Both the position numbers and the translations under genes were made by a program. Source: Nonomuraea glycinis (GTDB lineage Bacteria; Actinomycetota; Actinomycetes; Streptosporangiales; Streptosporangiaceae). Taken from it: 64,000 nt of DNA. The DNA lies in NCBI RefSeq assembly GCF_014646515.1, contig NZ_BMNK01000002.1, positions 860,406 through 924,405 of the forward strand. Direction: 5' to 3'. The notes under the pieces were generated by a model that made no database searches, was not told the origin of the DNA, and was given only the letters and a program-made list of their open reading frames with translations. How positions within the stretch are numbered: position 1 is the stretch's first letter; each line of letters begins with the position of its first letter. Positions 46,317-55,623 of the stretch are shown piece after piece.

Positions 46317-47903
46317 ATGCGAATCGAGAACCTGCTGCGGCAGAACGCGGTACGACGAGGCCCGCTGCCCGCAGTCATCTGCGACCAGGCCCAGCTGTCC
46401 TGGGCCGAGCTGGACATCGAGACCAACCGGTTGGCCAACGCGCTGATCGGGCTCGGATACCGCGCGCAGGAGAGGGTCGCGCTGGTGATGTCCAACTGCC
46501 ATCACATCGTGACGGCCTTCCACGGCGCGTGGAAGGCCAACCTGGTCACCGTGGGGATCAACACCCGGTTGACCGCCCCCGAGATCGCCCGCATCCTCAC
46601 CCACTCGGGCGCCTCCATCATCATCTGCGACACCCCCGCCGCGGTCGAGGCGGCCAGGCAGGTGCCGGGCATCCGCGGCATCTACACCATCGGCCTGGGC
46701 GACGACGAGCAGGGGTCGTTCGTGCACCTGGTCGCCTCGGGCGACCCGGGCGAGGTGCCCGTGACGGGCACCGGCGACGAGCTGCGCTCGCTGCGCTACA
46801 CCAGCGGCACCACCGGCGCGTCCAAGGGCTGCATGGCCACGCACGACCAGCAGCTCGCCAGCACGGCCAACTACCTGTGCGAGGTCAACGTGCCGCGCGG
46901 CGGCCCGACCTGGATCTCGGTGCCGCTGACGCTGGGGGTCGGCGCGTCCTACGTGACGACCACCGCCTACCTCGGCGTCCCGCTGCTGCTGCGCAGGCGC
47001 TTCGACCCGGCCGCGTTCGTCGAGGACATCGACAGGTTCGGGGTCGAGCACGCCTTCCTGGTGCCGACCATGCTGGTCGACCTGGTCCGCGCGCTGCCCG
47101 ACCTCGACCTCACCCGCGCGAGCGCGCTCAAGCTGGTGGGGTACGGCGGCGCCTCGGTCTCCTGGAGCCTGATCAGGTCCCTGGCGGAGGCGCTGGACCT
47201 GGACTTCTATCACGCGTTCGGGGCGACGGAGGCGGGTGGATTCGTGGCGTTGCTGACCCCGGACGACCACCGGAACTTCCTGCGCACCGAGGCCGCCTCC
47301 ATCGTCCCGGTCGGCAGGCCGGCCGCGTTCGCCGAGGTCAAGATCTTCGACACGGAGGACCGCGAGGTGGCCGTCCGGGAGACCGGCGAGATGCGGATCC
47401 GCGCGGCCAGCGTGTTCTCCGGCTACTGGAGCCAGCCGGAGGTGACCCGCGCGGTGCTCAAGGACGGCTGGCTGCGGCTCGGCGACATGGCCTGGCGGGA
47501 CGAGCGCGGCTACATCTATCTCGCCGACCGGGCGCAGGGCGTCATCCGGTCGGGGGCGCAGAACGTGTACGCCGGCGAGGTCGAGGCGGTGCTGCAGGCC
47601 TGCCCCGGCGTCGCCCGCGCCGCGGTGATCGGCGTGCCGCACGAGCGGTTCGGCGAGTCGGTCAAGGCGCTGGTGCAGCGGGCGCCCGGCGTGGAGCTGA
47701 CGGAGCAGCAGGTTCTCGACTACTGCGCCGAGCGGCTGGCCGGTTACAAGCGGCCGCGCGAGGTGGAGTTCGTGACCGAGTTGCCGGTCGACGAGGGCGG
47801 CAAGATCAGGAGGGCTGAGCTGAAGCGCGTCACTGGGACGCACCTGCTCGGCGAGGTGACGACCGGCGGCGACGCCGGTCCGGCTAAGGAGTTCAGGCGA
47901 TGA
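46317..47903 (+). CDS. AMP-forming acyl-CoA ligase
   Basis: 528 aa of the ANL superfamily. The ATP motif is YTSGTTGASKGC near residue 163, then a YGGASVSWSL region, FGATEAGG, the hinge LRLGDMAWRDERGYIYLADR, and the catalytic Lys in DEGGKIRRAEL near the end. It activates a carboxylic acid as its CoA thioester, supplying the substrate for the IpdAB-like pair or for beta-oxidation. Overlaps the IpdA-like gene by 4 bp. Confidence 0.94.
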   Translation: MRIENLLRQNAVRRGPLPAVICDQAQLSWAELDIETNRLANALIGLGYRAQERVALVMSNCHHIVTAFHGAWKANLVTVGINTRLTAPEIARILTHSGASIIICDTPAAVEAARQVPGIRGIYTIGLGDDEQGSFVHLVASGDPGEVPVTGTGDELRSLRYTSGTTGASKGCMATHDQQLASTANYLCEVNVPRGGPTWISVPLTLGVGASYVTTTAYLGVPLLLRRRFDPAAFVEDIDRFGVEHAFLVPTMLVDLVRALPDLDLTRASALKLVGYGGASVSWSLIRSLAEALDLDFYHAFGATEAGGFVALLTPDDHRNFLRTEAASIVPVGRPAAFAEVKIFDTEDREVAVRETGEMRIRAASVFSGYWSQPEVTRAVLKDGWLRLGDMAWRDERGYIYLADRAQGVIRSGAQNVYAGEVEAVLQACPGVARAAVIGVPHERFGESVKALVQRAPGVELTEQQVLDYCAERLAGYKRPREVEFVTELPVDEGGKIRRAELKRVTGTHLLGEVTTGGDAGPAKEFRR

Positions 47904-48781
47904 GCGCGAACAAGGTGACGACCCCCGAGGAGGCGGTCGCCGGCATCCCCGACGGAGCCACGATCGCGCTGGGCGGCGTGCACTCCCACAACGGCCCGAT
48001 GGCGCTGGTCAACGCGCTGATCCGGCGCGGGGCCAGGGATCTGGAGCTGATCCCGACGCCCAGCGCGGGCGCGCCGGTGGACATGCTCATCGCCGCGGGC
48101 TGTGTGCGGAAGCTGCATGTGTCCTATGTCGGGCTGGAGTTTCTCGGCATGGCGCCCAACTACCGCCGGGCCGCGGAGAGCCAGTCGATCGAGATCGTCG
48201 AGGGCGATGAGGCGTACATCGTCTACGGCTTCCGCGCCGGCGCGAGCACGCTGCCGTTCCTGCCGCTTCCCCCGCTGTACGAGGGCACCGACCTGCCCAA
48301 GGTCAACAAGGCCATCAAGACGACGACCGACCCCTACACCGGACGTACGGTGACCACGGTGCCCGCGCTGCGGGCGGACTACGGGCTGTTCCACGCGCAG
48401 GTCACCGACCGTAAGGGCAACACGCAGATCTTCGGCCAGCGGCGGTTCGAGGACGTGATGGCGAAGGCGAGCGACCACGTCATCATCAGCTCGGACGAGA
48501 TCCTGGACGAGTACGCTCCGGCCCCGGATCCGCGCCTGGTGTCCATCCCGGGCGCGATCGTGGACATCGTCGCCCACGCGCCCTACGGCTCGCATCCGCT
48601 GTCCTCGCCGGGGCACTACGCCTACGACCGGGAGCAGTTGGTGGAGTACCGCGACTTCGCCGCCCAGGACCGGACCAAGGAATACCTGGACGAGTACGTG
48701 TACGGGGTCAAGGACCACCAGGAGTATCTGGAGAAGGTGGGCGCCCGGCGTCTGCTGGGTCTCCAGCAGACGTTCCGCTGA
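47900..48781 (+). CDS. IpdA-like class I CoA-transferase-fold subunit (alpha)
   Basis: 293 aa. GATIALGGVHSHNGPMALVNALIRRG is the alpha-subunit opening of the family. It continues with CVRKLHVSYVGLEF, IEIVEGDEAYIVYGFRAGAS (matching, as I recall, the region of IpdA that holds its own catalytic Glu) and PYGSHPLSSPGHYAYD. It should pair with the beta-like subunit at 43890; alpha and beta genes are normally adjacent, but here two hydrolase genes and a ligase gene lie between them. Last gene of the plus-strand cluster. Confidence 0.82.
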   Translation: MSANKVTTPEEAVAGIPDGATIALGGVHSHNGPMALVNALIRRGARDLELIPTPSAGAPVDMLIAAGCVRKLHVSYVGLEFLGMAPNYRRAAESQSIEIVEGDEAYIVYGFRAGASTLPFLPLPPLYEGTDLPKVNKAIKTTTDPYTGRTVTTVPALRADYGLFHAQVTDRKGNTQIFGQRRFEDVMAKASDHVIISSDEILDEYAPAPDPRLVSIPGAIVDIVAHAPYGSHPLSSPGHYAYDREQLVEYRDFAAQDRTKEYLDEYVYGVKDHQEYLEKVGARRLLGLQQTFR

Positions 48782-48803
48782 GCGGGTCCGGTCACCCGGG
48801 GGC

Positions 48804-49805
48804 CTACCAGGAGTAGGCCTCCGGCGCGGGTCCCGGGCCGGGGAAGATGGCGTCCAGGCGGTCGAGCGTCTTGTCGTCCAGGGACACCTCGAAGGCGTGG
48901 GTGGCGGCGTCGAGCTGGGCCAGGGTGCGCGGCCCGATGATCGGCGCGGTCACGCCGGGCCGGCCCAGCAGCCAGGCCATCGCGACGTCGGCGGGGTTCT
49001 CGCCGAGTTCCTCGCACAGGTCCTCGAACTCCTGGATGGCGGCGCGGTGCCGGTCCAGCTTGATCAGCCGCTTGCCCCGGTGCGTCGCCACGTTGGCGCC
49101 GGGCAGCGGCGTGCCCATCTTGTTCTCCCGCTCCTTGCGCAGGATGCCGCCGAGCAGGCCGGCGTCGAGCGGCGACCAGGGCATCATGCCGACGCCGTAG
49201 TGCGCGCAGGCGGGCAGGACCTCCAGCTCGGCGGTGCGTTCCAGCAGGTTGTAGATGGTCTGCTCGCTGACCAGGCCCGGGTGTCCGCGCCGGGCGGCGG
49301 CTTCCTGCCCGCCGGCGATGTGCCAGCCGGGGTGGTTCGAGGAGCCGACGTAGACGATCTTGCCCTGGGTCTTGAGGACGTCCATCGCCTCCCAGATCTC
49401 GTCCCACGGGGTCGATCGGTCGATGTGGTGCATCTGGTAGATGTCGATGTAGTCCGTGCCCAGCCGCCGGAGCGACGCCTCGCAGGCGCGCCGGATGTGC
49501 AGGGCGGACAGGCCGAAGTTGTTCGGCCAGGTGGACATGCGGCCGTACAGCTTGGTGCTGAGCACCGTGCGCTCGCGGCGGCCGCCGCCGGTGGCCAGCC
49601 AGCGGCCGATGATCTGCTCGGTCAGGCCTTCGCCGAACTGCCAGCCGTACACGTCGGACGTGTCGATCAGGTTGATCCCCAGCTCGTGGGCGTGATCCAT
49701 GATCTGGAACGCGTCCTCCTCGGTCGTCTGGGTGCCGAAGTTGTCCGTGCCGAGGACCAATCGGCTGATCGTCAGACCGCTGCGACCGAGGTGAGTGAAC
49801 TCCAT
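48804..49805 (-). CDS. Aldo/keto reductase
   Basis: 333 aa. MEFTHLGRSGLTISRLVLGTDNFG (read in parts), Asp in LIDTSDVYGWQFGEGLTE with the catalytic Tyr, KLYGRMS with the Lys, YQMHHID with the His, and the NADPH loop IIGPRTLAQLDAA. It reduces a carbonyl using NADPH. The start at 49805 has GGAG five bases upstream; the ATG 18 bases earlier is part of the operator-like motif. Transcribed divergently from the ALDH/ADH pair. Confidence 0.93.
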   Translation of the reverse strand: MEFTHLGRSGLTISRLVLGTDNFGTQTTEEDAFQIMDHAHELGINLIDTSDVYGWQFGEGLTEQIIGRWLATGGGRRERTVLSTKLYGRMSTWPNNFGLSALHIRRACEASLRRLGTDYIDIYQMHHIDRSTPWDEIWEAMDVLKTQGKIVYVGSSNHPGWHIAGGQEAAARRGHPGLVSEQTIYNLLERTAELEVLPACAHYGVGMMPWSPLDAGLLGGILRKERENKMGTPLPGANVATHRGKRLIKLDRHRAAIQEFEDLCEELGENPADVAMAWLLGRPGVTAPIIGPRTLAQLDAATHAFEVSLDDKTLDRLDAIFPGPGPAPEAYSW

Positions 49806-49820
49806 GGGATCTCCAGATTC

Positions 49821-49841
49821 CATTTATCGGACGATGAGTCC
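49821..49841. promoter_or_regulatory. Shared operator-like motif before the aldo/keto reductase gene
   Basis: On the minus strand the site reads GGACT-CATC-GTCCGATAAATG, ending 15 bp before the aldo/keto reductase start. The inverted GGAC-N5-GTCC core followed by GATAAATG is the same arrangement as at 43783 and 52655. Bound protein here would block the reductase promoter or leader and could also act on the divergent ALDH gene. Confidence 0.7.
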
Positions 49842-49983
49842 TATATTTGAATTTTGATGGTAGCGTTCAGGTGCAGATGAGGTAAAGAGCGCTGGTCCGG
49901 CAGGCAGTCACGGTTCTTCGTACCTGAATCGGCCGCATGTGTACCTGGGCCGCGGCACAGATCTGGCCCAAGGAGACTCCTCG

Positions 49984-51486
49984 ATGAGCACAAAACTGTC
50001 CGAGTACGTCGCCATCGCGGAGCCGCCGGCCGCGCACAGCTTCGCCGGAGGGGTCCTGCGCGGCGGCGGCGGGGCGGTCTTCACCACCTCTCACCCGGGC
50101 GACGGCTCACTGATCGCGGACGTCGAGGCGGCCACGGCCGAGTTCGTCGACGAAGCCGTCGCGGGCGCCGTCGCGGCTCAGCCCGCCTGGGCGCGCACCT
50201 CCCCGCACGAACGCGCGCGGATCCTGCGCACGGCCGCCGACCTGATCGAGGCGCGGGCCGCACGGCTCGTCCACCTGGTCGCGCTGGACAACGGCAAGAC
50301 GCTGGCGGAAGCGCGGGGCGACGTCTTCGTGGCGGCGGCCCACCTGCGTGCCGCGGCGGGGTGGGCCGCCACCCTCGAAGGCATCACGCTGCCGGCGGAC
50401 GGCTCCACCCTGCGGATGGCCTTCCGGGAGCCGGTGGGGGTGGTGGCGGCGGTCATCCCGTTCAACACCACGTTCATGTTCGCGGCGCAGAAGGCCGGGC
50501 CGGCGCTGGCGGCGGGCAACGCGATCGTGATCAAGGCGCCCGAGCTCAGCCCGCTGGCGGCGCCCGTGTTCGCCGAGATTCTCACCGCCGCCGGCCTGCC
50601 CGACGGTCTCCTCCAAGTGCTCCAGGGCGCGGGAGAGGTCGGCCGCCGGCTGGTCGAGCATCCCGGCGTGAGCATGGTGTCGTTCACCGGCAGCACCGCG
50701 GTCGGCCGGCAGGTGATGGGCTCGGCGGCGGACGGGATGAAACGGGTGCTGCTGGAGCTCGGCGGCAAGTCCGCGAACATCGTCTACGCCGACGCCAACC
50801 TGGACGCCGCCCTGCACGCCACGGTCGGCGGCATCTTCCGCAACGCCGGCCAGCGCTGCTTCTCCGGCTCCCGGCTCCTGGTCGAGGAGTCGATCGCGGA
50901 CGCGTTCGTCGCGCGGGTCGTGGAGGTGGCGCGCTCGATCCGGGTCGGTGACCCGTTCGCGCCGGACACCCAGCTGGGCGCGCTCATCTCGGCCGGCCAG
51001 GCCGCCCGGGTCCGCGCGATGATCGACACGGCGGTGGAGCAGGGCGCCCGCGTCCTGGCCGGCGGCGATCGGCCGCCCGGCGCCCATCCCGACGGCGCGT
51101 TCCTCGCCCCGACCGTGCTGGAGATCCCCGCGGACCTGCCGCGCGTGCCCGACATCGTGTACGACGAGGTCTTCGGGCCGGTGCTCACGGTGCAGCGGTT
51201 CAGCGGCGCGGAGCAGGCGGTCGCGCTCGCCAACGACTCGCCCTTCGGCCTGGTCGGCGGCTGCTGGACCCGTGACCTGGACCGGGCGCTGACCACCGCC
51301 AGAGCCGTCCGCTCCGGCTATTTCTGGATCAATTCCTACGGGGCGCTGGCGCTGGACGCCCCCATCGGCGGCGTCGGCCTGTCCGGGGTCGGCCGAGAGC
51401 TCGGCCGGGTGGGCCATGAGGCCTACACGGAGCTCAAGACGGTGATCGTGGACACCGCCGCCGCCGACGCGCCCCGCTGGTACTGA
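49984..51486 (+). CDS. Aldehyde dehydrogenase
   Basis: 500 aa. VIPFNTTFMF replaces the common PWNFP motif, then NAIVIKAPELSPLA, FTGSTAVGRQ, the Glu motif LELGGKSAN and the catalytic Cys in NAGQRCFSGSR; the C-terminal part has DEVFGPVLTV. The ATG at 49984 has AGGAG eight bases upstream. It oxidises an aldehyde made by the alcohol dehydrogenase that follows it or by a lyase of the pathway. Confidence 0.94.
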   Translation: MSTKLSEYVAIAEPPAAHSFAGGVLRGGGGAVFTTSHPGDGSLIADVEAATAEFVDEAVAGAVAAQPAWARTSPHERARILRTAADLIEARAARLVHLVALDNGKTLAEARGDVFVAAAHLRAAAGWAATLEGITLPADGSTLRMAFREPVGVVAAVIPFNTTFMFAAQKAGPALAAGNAIVIKAPELSPLAAPVFAEILTAAGLPDGLLQVLQGAGEVGRRLVEHPGVSMVSFTGSTAVGRQVMGSAADGMKRVLLELGGKSANIVYADANLDAALHATVGGIFRNAGQRCFSGSRLLVEESIADAFVARVVEVARSIRVGDPFAPDTQLGALISAGQAARVRAMIDTAVEQGARVLAGGDRPPGAHPDGAFLAPTVLEIPADLPRVPDIVYDEVFGPVLTVQRFSGAEQAVALANDSPFGLVGGCWTRDLDRALTTARAVRSGYFWINSYGALALDAPIGGVGLSGVGRELGRVGHEAYTELKTVIVDTAAADAPRWY

Positions 51487-51517
51487 CCTTCAGCCGACTC
51501 GATCCGAGGAGTGAGCC

Positions 51518-52603
51518 ATGTCCGAGCACTACCGAGGTGCCGTCGTCCGAGAGGCGCACGGGCCGCTGACCTTCGAGGACATCCCGCTGCGGGACCTGAC
51601 CGGCGACGAGGTGCTGATCAGGGTCACCGCCTGCGGGCTGTGCCACAGCGACGTGCACTTCATGCACGGCACGTCGGGGACGGACTTCCCCTACCTGGTC
51701 GGCCATGAGGTGGCCGGCGTCGTCGAGGCCCTGGGGCCGGACGCCACGGGCGTCGCGCCGGGCGAGAGCGTCGTCGTCGCGCCGATGGTGGCCTGCTGGG
51801 AGTGCAAGCACTGCCGTTCCGGACGGCCCGAGGCGTGCGCGTCGAAGCTGCCGCGCCGGCCGAAGGTCGGCCTCGGCGACGGCGTCGCCGCGACCCCGGT
51901 GCTCGGCGTCGGCGGCCTGGCCGAACGGGTCATCGTGCGCGCCAGGCAGGCCATCGCGATCGACCCGAGGGTGCCGCCGCCCATCGCCGCGCTGCTCGGC
52001 TGCGGCGTGCCCAGCGGCTTCGGCGCGGCGGTCAACACCGCGGAGGTCGGGCCGGCCGACGACGTGGTGGTGATCGGCTGCGGCGGGGTGGGAATCGCGG
52101 CCATCGCCGGGGCCGCGTACGCGAGGGCACGGCAGATCATCGCGATCGACACCAATCCCGGCAAGCTCGCCGTCGCCGAGCGGTTCGGCGCGACCCACCT
52201 GATCGACGCGTCCAAGCAGGACCCGGGCGACCGCGTACGCGAGTTGACCGACGGCCTGGGCGCGGACGTCGTCCTGGACGCGGTCGGCGGGCCCGCCACC
52301 TTCGCGACGGCAGACGGCCTGCGGGCCGCAGGCTCGCGGCTGGTGATCGTCGGCGCCCCCAAGCAGGGGGACATGGCCGAGGTGCCGATGCGGCGGCTGT
52401 TCCTGACCGGAGGGTCGATCCGGGTCTCCATCTGGGGCGACTGCGTCGCGGCCCGGGATCTGCCGCTGCTCGCGAACCTCTATCTGGCGGGCAGGCTGCC
52501 GCTGGACGAGTACGTCTCGGGCACGTTCGGCCTCACCGACGCACAGGAGGGGTACGACCGGCTGCTGGCCGGAGAAGCGCTGCGCAGCGTGGTCGTTCCC
52601 TGA
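51518..52603 (+). CDS. Zinc-dependent alcohol dehydrogenase
   Basis: 361-aa medium-chain dehydrogenase. Catalytic zinc: Cys42 (GLCHSDVH) and His63-Glu64 (VGHEVAG). Structural zinc: Cys93, 96, 99 and 107. The cofactor motif is GCGGVGIAAIAGA and an Asp (IIAIDTN) suggests NAD. It is distinct from the NDMA-type enzyme at 2498. GAGG before the ATG; 31 bp after the aldehyde dehydrogenase gene. Confidence 0.93.
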   Translation: MSEHYRGAVVREAHGPLTFEDIPLRDLTGDEVLIRVTACGLCHSDVHFMHGTSGTDFPYLVGHEVAGVVEALGPDATGVAPGESVVVAPMVACWECKHCRSGRPEACASKLPRRPKVGLGDGVAATPVLGVGGLAERVIVRARQAIAIDPRVPPPIAALLGCGVPSGFGAAVNTAEVGPADDVVVIGCGGVGIAAIAGAAYARARQIIAIDTNPGKLAVAERFGATHLIDASKQDPGDRVRELTDGLGADVVLDAVGGPATFATADGLRAAGSRLVIVGAPKQGDMAEVPMRRLFLTGGSIRVSIWGDCVAARDLPLLANLYLAGRLPLDEYVSGTFGLTDAQEGYDRLLAGEALRSVVVP

Positions 52604-52654
52604 GGTCGTAGTTGACAAGTTGACATCCACGGCCGGACAATCAATTCAAATTCC

Positions 52655-52675
52655 GGACTACTTGTCCGATAATTG
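52655..52675. promoter_or_regulatory. Shared operator-like motif before the VOC/monooxygenase operon
   Basis: The plus strand reads GGACT-ACTT-GTCCGATAATTG, ending 18 bp before the ATG of the next gene. Upstream are two overlapping TTGACA hexamers (52612 and 52620); the first is followed after 18 bases by GACAAT, a possible -10. The motif would then lie just after the transcription start, suiting a repressor. Confidence 0.7.
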
Positions 52676-52693
52676 ACACACACTGAGGATCAG

Positions 52694-53197
52694 ATGATGG
52701 CGACAGCCGATCTCCGCGCACCGCGCTCGCTCAACCACATCGCCTATCCGACGTGGGACTCCCAAGCCACGCACGACTTCTACACCGAGGTCCTCAAGTG
52801 CGAGCTGCTCACCGCGATCCAGCTGGACGAGGTGCCTTCCAACGGAGCCCGCACGCCCTACCTGCACACCTTCTTCGGCCTGGGCGACGGCAGCGCCATC
52901 GCCTTCTTCGAGGTCGACGACATGCCCAACCCCGGCCCTGACTCGGTGCCCTCCTGGGTGCGGCACATCGCGCTCAACGTCGACTCGATGGAGGAGCTCG
53001 ACGAGTGGAAGGCGCACTTCGCGGCCAAGGGCGTGGAGACGGTGGGCATCGTCGACCATGACGGGGTCTGGGAGTCCTTGTACATCTTCGACCCGAACGG
53101 TGTCCGGATCGAGCTGACGTTCCAGACGCGCTCTCTCAACGACGCCGACGCGCGAGCGGGCGCCGAGACGCTGCGGAAGTGGACCGCGCGCGGGTAG
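52694..53197 (+). CDS. VOC-family (glyoxalase/dioxygenase-fold) protein
   Basis: 167 aa, one pair of VOC modules. Metal-ligand candidates are His in LNHIAYPTWD, His in VRHIALNVDS and Glu in GVRIELTFQT, so a full site is possible. It is too short for a two-domain extradiol enzyme, so an isomerase, lyase or small dioxygenase is more likely. The start is the ATG after GAGG; an earlier TTG is within the operator-like motif and was discarded. First gene of a long plus-strand operon. Confidence 0.85.
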   Translation: MMATADLRAPRSLNHIAYPTWDSQATHDFYTEVLKCELLTAIQLDEVPSNGARTPYLHTFFGLGDGSAIAFFEVDDMPNPGPDSVPSWVRHIALNVDSMEELDEWKAHFAAKGVETVGIVDHDGVWESLYIFDPNGVRIELTFQTRSLNDADARAGAETLRKWTARG

Positions 53198-53253
53198 CGC
53201 ACGGCCCCGCCGATCCCACACCTGCCCCATCCGCGCTGATCAGGAGCCGCCCC

Positions 53254-54402
53254 GTGCTGTCCCGCGAACTACTCCCCATACCGATGACACCTGGCGGACG
53301 CCTGGACATCAACTCCGGTGTCGCCAGACTGAGCGGGAAGATCTGGGCCACCCTCTGGAAGGACGATCTCCGGCCGCCGTCGACGGCCGTGCTGATCGTC
53401 CACCCGGCATCCAACTTCATCGGTCATTACGCGCTGGAGGAGCTGGCCGCCCGCGGGGTGGCCGCGGTCGGCCTCGCCACCCGCTACGTCGGCAACGACT
53501 CCGCGCTCATCATGGAGAACTGCCTCCTGGACATCGGCGCGGCGATCCGGCACCTTCGCGAGCTGGGTTACGAGCGGGTGATCCTGGTCGGCAACTCCGG
53601 CGGCGGCGGGCTCGCCGCGCTCTACCAGGCGCAGGCGGAGAACCCGACCATCACCCACACCCCGGCCGGCGACCCCGTCGACCTGGTCGGCGCCGGGCTC
53701 ATCCCGGCTGACAAGATCGTCATGGCCATGGCGCACCCCGGCCGGGCGATCGTCTACACCGAGGGCCTCGATCCGGCCATCACCGACGAGCACCGGCCCT
53801 TCGACCGGGACGCCTCGCTCGACATGTTCGACCCGGCCAACGGCCCGGCGTACGGCGAGGAATTCGTCGAGCGTTACCGCCTCGCCCAGATCGAGCGCAA
53901 CCGCCGGATCACCGCCTGGGCCACCGAGCAGCTCGAAGCGCTGCGCGGGCACGTCCGCGAGACGGCGACCGGGGAGAAGGTGGCGCCCGACGACCTTCCC
54001 TTCGTCGTGCACGGCACGGCCGCCGACCCGCGCTTCCTGGACCTGACCCTCGACCCGTCCGACCGGCAGGCCGGCACCCTGTGGGGCAGCCCCTGGGCGG
54101 CCAACTTCCGGCCGGCGTCACTGGGCCACCTCTCCAGCCTGCGGTCCTGGCTGAGCCAGTGGAGCTACGACAACAGCCGGGCGAACGCCTACGTGGCCCT
54201 GCCCGAGGTGCAGGCGCCGGTCATGGTCGTCTACGGATCAGCCGACTGCGCGGCCTTCCCCAGCCACGCCCGCACCATGTACGACGCCGTCACGCACGAC
54301 AGGCGTGAGCTGGTCGAGATCAAGGGCGCGGACCACTACTTCCAAGGTCGCCCCGATCTGGCCAGGATCATGTGCGACCACATCGCCGAGTGGAGCAAGT
54401 GA
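53254..54402 (+). CDS. Alpha/beta hydrolase
   Basis: 382 aa. VLIVHPASNFIGHYALEELAARGVAAVGLATRY (in parts), the nucleophile elbow LVGNSGGGGLAAL, the acid in YGSADCAAFPSH and a late His in KGADHYFQGRP form a triad. The N-terminus up to about residue 40 is extra. AGGAG seven bases before GTG 53254 decides the start. The large insert between about 140 and 290 may be a lid. It lies between a VOC protein and a flavin monooxygenase in an operon; substrate unknown. Confidence 0.8.
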   Translation: MLSRELLPIPMTPGGRLDINSGVARLSGKIWATLWKDDLRPPSTAVLIVHPASNFIGHYALEELAARGVAAVGLATRYVGNDSALIMENCLLDIGAAIRHLRELGYERVILVGNSGGGGLAALYQAQAENPTITHTPAGDPVDLVGAGLIPADKIVMAMAHPGRAIVYTEGLDPAITDEHRPFDRDASLDMFDPANGPAYGEEFVERYRLAQIERNRRITAWATEQLEALRGHVRETATGEKVAPDDLPFVVHGTAADPRFLDLTLDPSDRQAGTLWGSPWAANFRPASLGHLSSLRSWLSQWSYDNSRANAYVALPEVQAPVMVVYGSADCAAFPSHARTMYDAVTHDRRELVEIKGADHYFQGRPDLARIMCDHIAEWSK

Positions 54403-55601
54403 TGGGCATCATCGACGTGGCCGTGGTCGGCGCCGGCCCGGTAGGGCTCACCGCCGCTCTCGCGCTGGCCAGACGGGGCGCGTCCGTCACCGTCTTGGAG
54501 GAGAGCGACCAGCTCAGCAAGGAGTGGCGGGCCTCGACCTTCCACCCGCCGACGATCGAGATCGCCCGTGACCTCGGTGTCGTCTCCACGATGCTGGAAG
54601 CCGGCATCGTCGCGCGGAAGTACCAGGTGCACGACCGCCGCGACGGGCTGATCGCCGAGTTCGACTTCGGCATGCTCGCCGGAGAGACCGCTTATCCCTT
54701 CAGGCTGCAGCTCGAACAGTACAAGTACACTCAAATCATCAAGGACGCGATCAACGAATCCGCCGCCCCGGTCGACGTACGGCTGTCCACGGGTGTGGTG
54801 GGAATGAGCCAGAACGAGGACAGCGCGCTGCTGACCACCACCTCGGGAGAGCAGATCGCGGCCCGCTGGGTGCTCGCCGCCGACGGCGCGCGCAGCACCA
54901 TCCGCAAGGCGCTCGGCAGCTCGTTCGAGGGGCTCACCTACGAGCATCGCTATCTCGTGCTGAGCATCGACTATCCGGTGGAGACGCTGCTGCCGGGGAT
55001 CTGCGACGTCAACTACATCGCCGACCCCGTCGAGCACCTGCTGATCCTGCGGGTGCCGGACGTCTGGCGGATCGTCGTCTCGGTGCCGCCGCACGTCACC
55101 TCCGAAGAGGCCCTGTCCGACCAGTACGTCGCGGACCGGCTGCGCGGCGTCTTCGGCGACCACCCCGAGCTGCCGCTGCGCGAACGGAAGATCTACTCCG
55201 TGCACCAGCGGGTGGCCGACACCTTCCGCCGGGACCGGGTGCTGCTGCTCGGCGACGCCGCGCACGTCAACAGCCCGATGGGCGGCATGGGTCTCAACGG
55301 CGGCATCCACGACGCGTTCGACCTGTCCATCCAGCTCAGCGCGGTGCTCCGCGGCGAGGCCGGCACGGACGTGCTGGACGCCTGGGCGCACCGCAGGCGC
55401 AAGGCCGCGGTCGAGGCGGTGCAGGAGCTCACGCACCGCACCACCACCGCGATGGCGGAGCAGGACGAGTCGGAGCGGCGCAAGTTCCAGCTTCAGATGT
55501 CGGAGATCGTGGCGGATCCGCTGCGGGCCCACGACTGGATGATGGACGCCGCGATGATCTCCAACGTACGCGCCCACGACCTGCCGCCGCGGGCCGGATG
55601 A
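54402..55601 (+). CDS. FAD-dependent aromatic-hydroxylase-type monooxygenase
   Basis: 399 aa. The Rossmann FAD motif is VAVVGAGPVGLTAALALARRG at the N-terminus, the DG motif is LAADGARSTIRKALG near residue 165 and the second FAD motif is RVLLLGDAAHVNSPMGGMGLNGG near residue 285. This is the PHBH-type group that hydroxylates aromatic or similar rings with NAD(P)H and O2. A TGATG-type junction joins it to the hydrolase gene. Confidence 0.93.
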   Translation: MGIIDVAVVGAGPVGLTAALALARRGASVTVLEESDQLSKEWRASTFHPPTIEIARDLGVVSTMLEAGIVARKYQVHDRRDGLIAEFDFGMLAGETAYPFRLQLEQYKYTQIIKDAINESAAPVDVRLSTGVVGMSQNEDSALLTTTSGEQIAARWVLAADGARSTIRKALGSSFEGLTYEHRYLVLSIDYPVETLLPGICDVNYIADPVEHLLILRVPDVWRIVVSVPPHVTSEEALSDQYVADRLRGVFGDHPELPLRERKIYSVHQRVADTFRRDRVLLLGDAAHVNSPMGGMGLNGGIHDAFDLSIQLSAVLRGEAGTDVLDAWAHRRRKAAVEAVQELTHRTTTAMAEQDESERRKFQLQMSEIVADPLRAHDWMMDAAMISNVRAHDLPPRAG

Positions 55602-55623
55602 CCGGCGTACCGAAGGAGATCTG

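Noticed and set aside
49806..49823. Earlier ATG for the aldo/keto reductase
   Set aside because: This ATG is the end of the shared operator-like motif. The ATG at 49805 has a proper GGAG and gives the usual family N-terminus.
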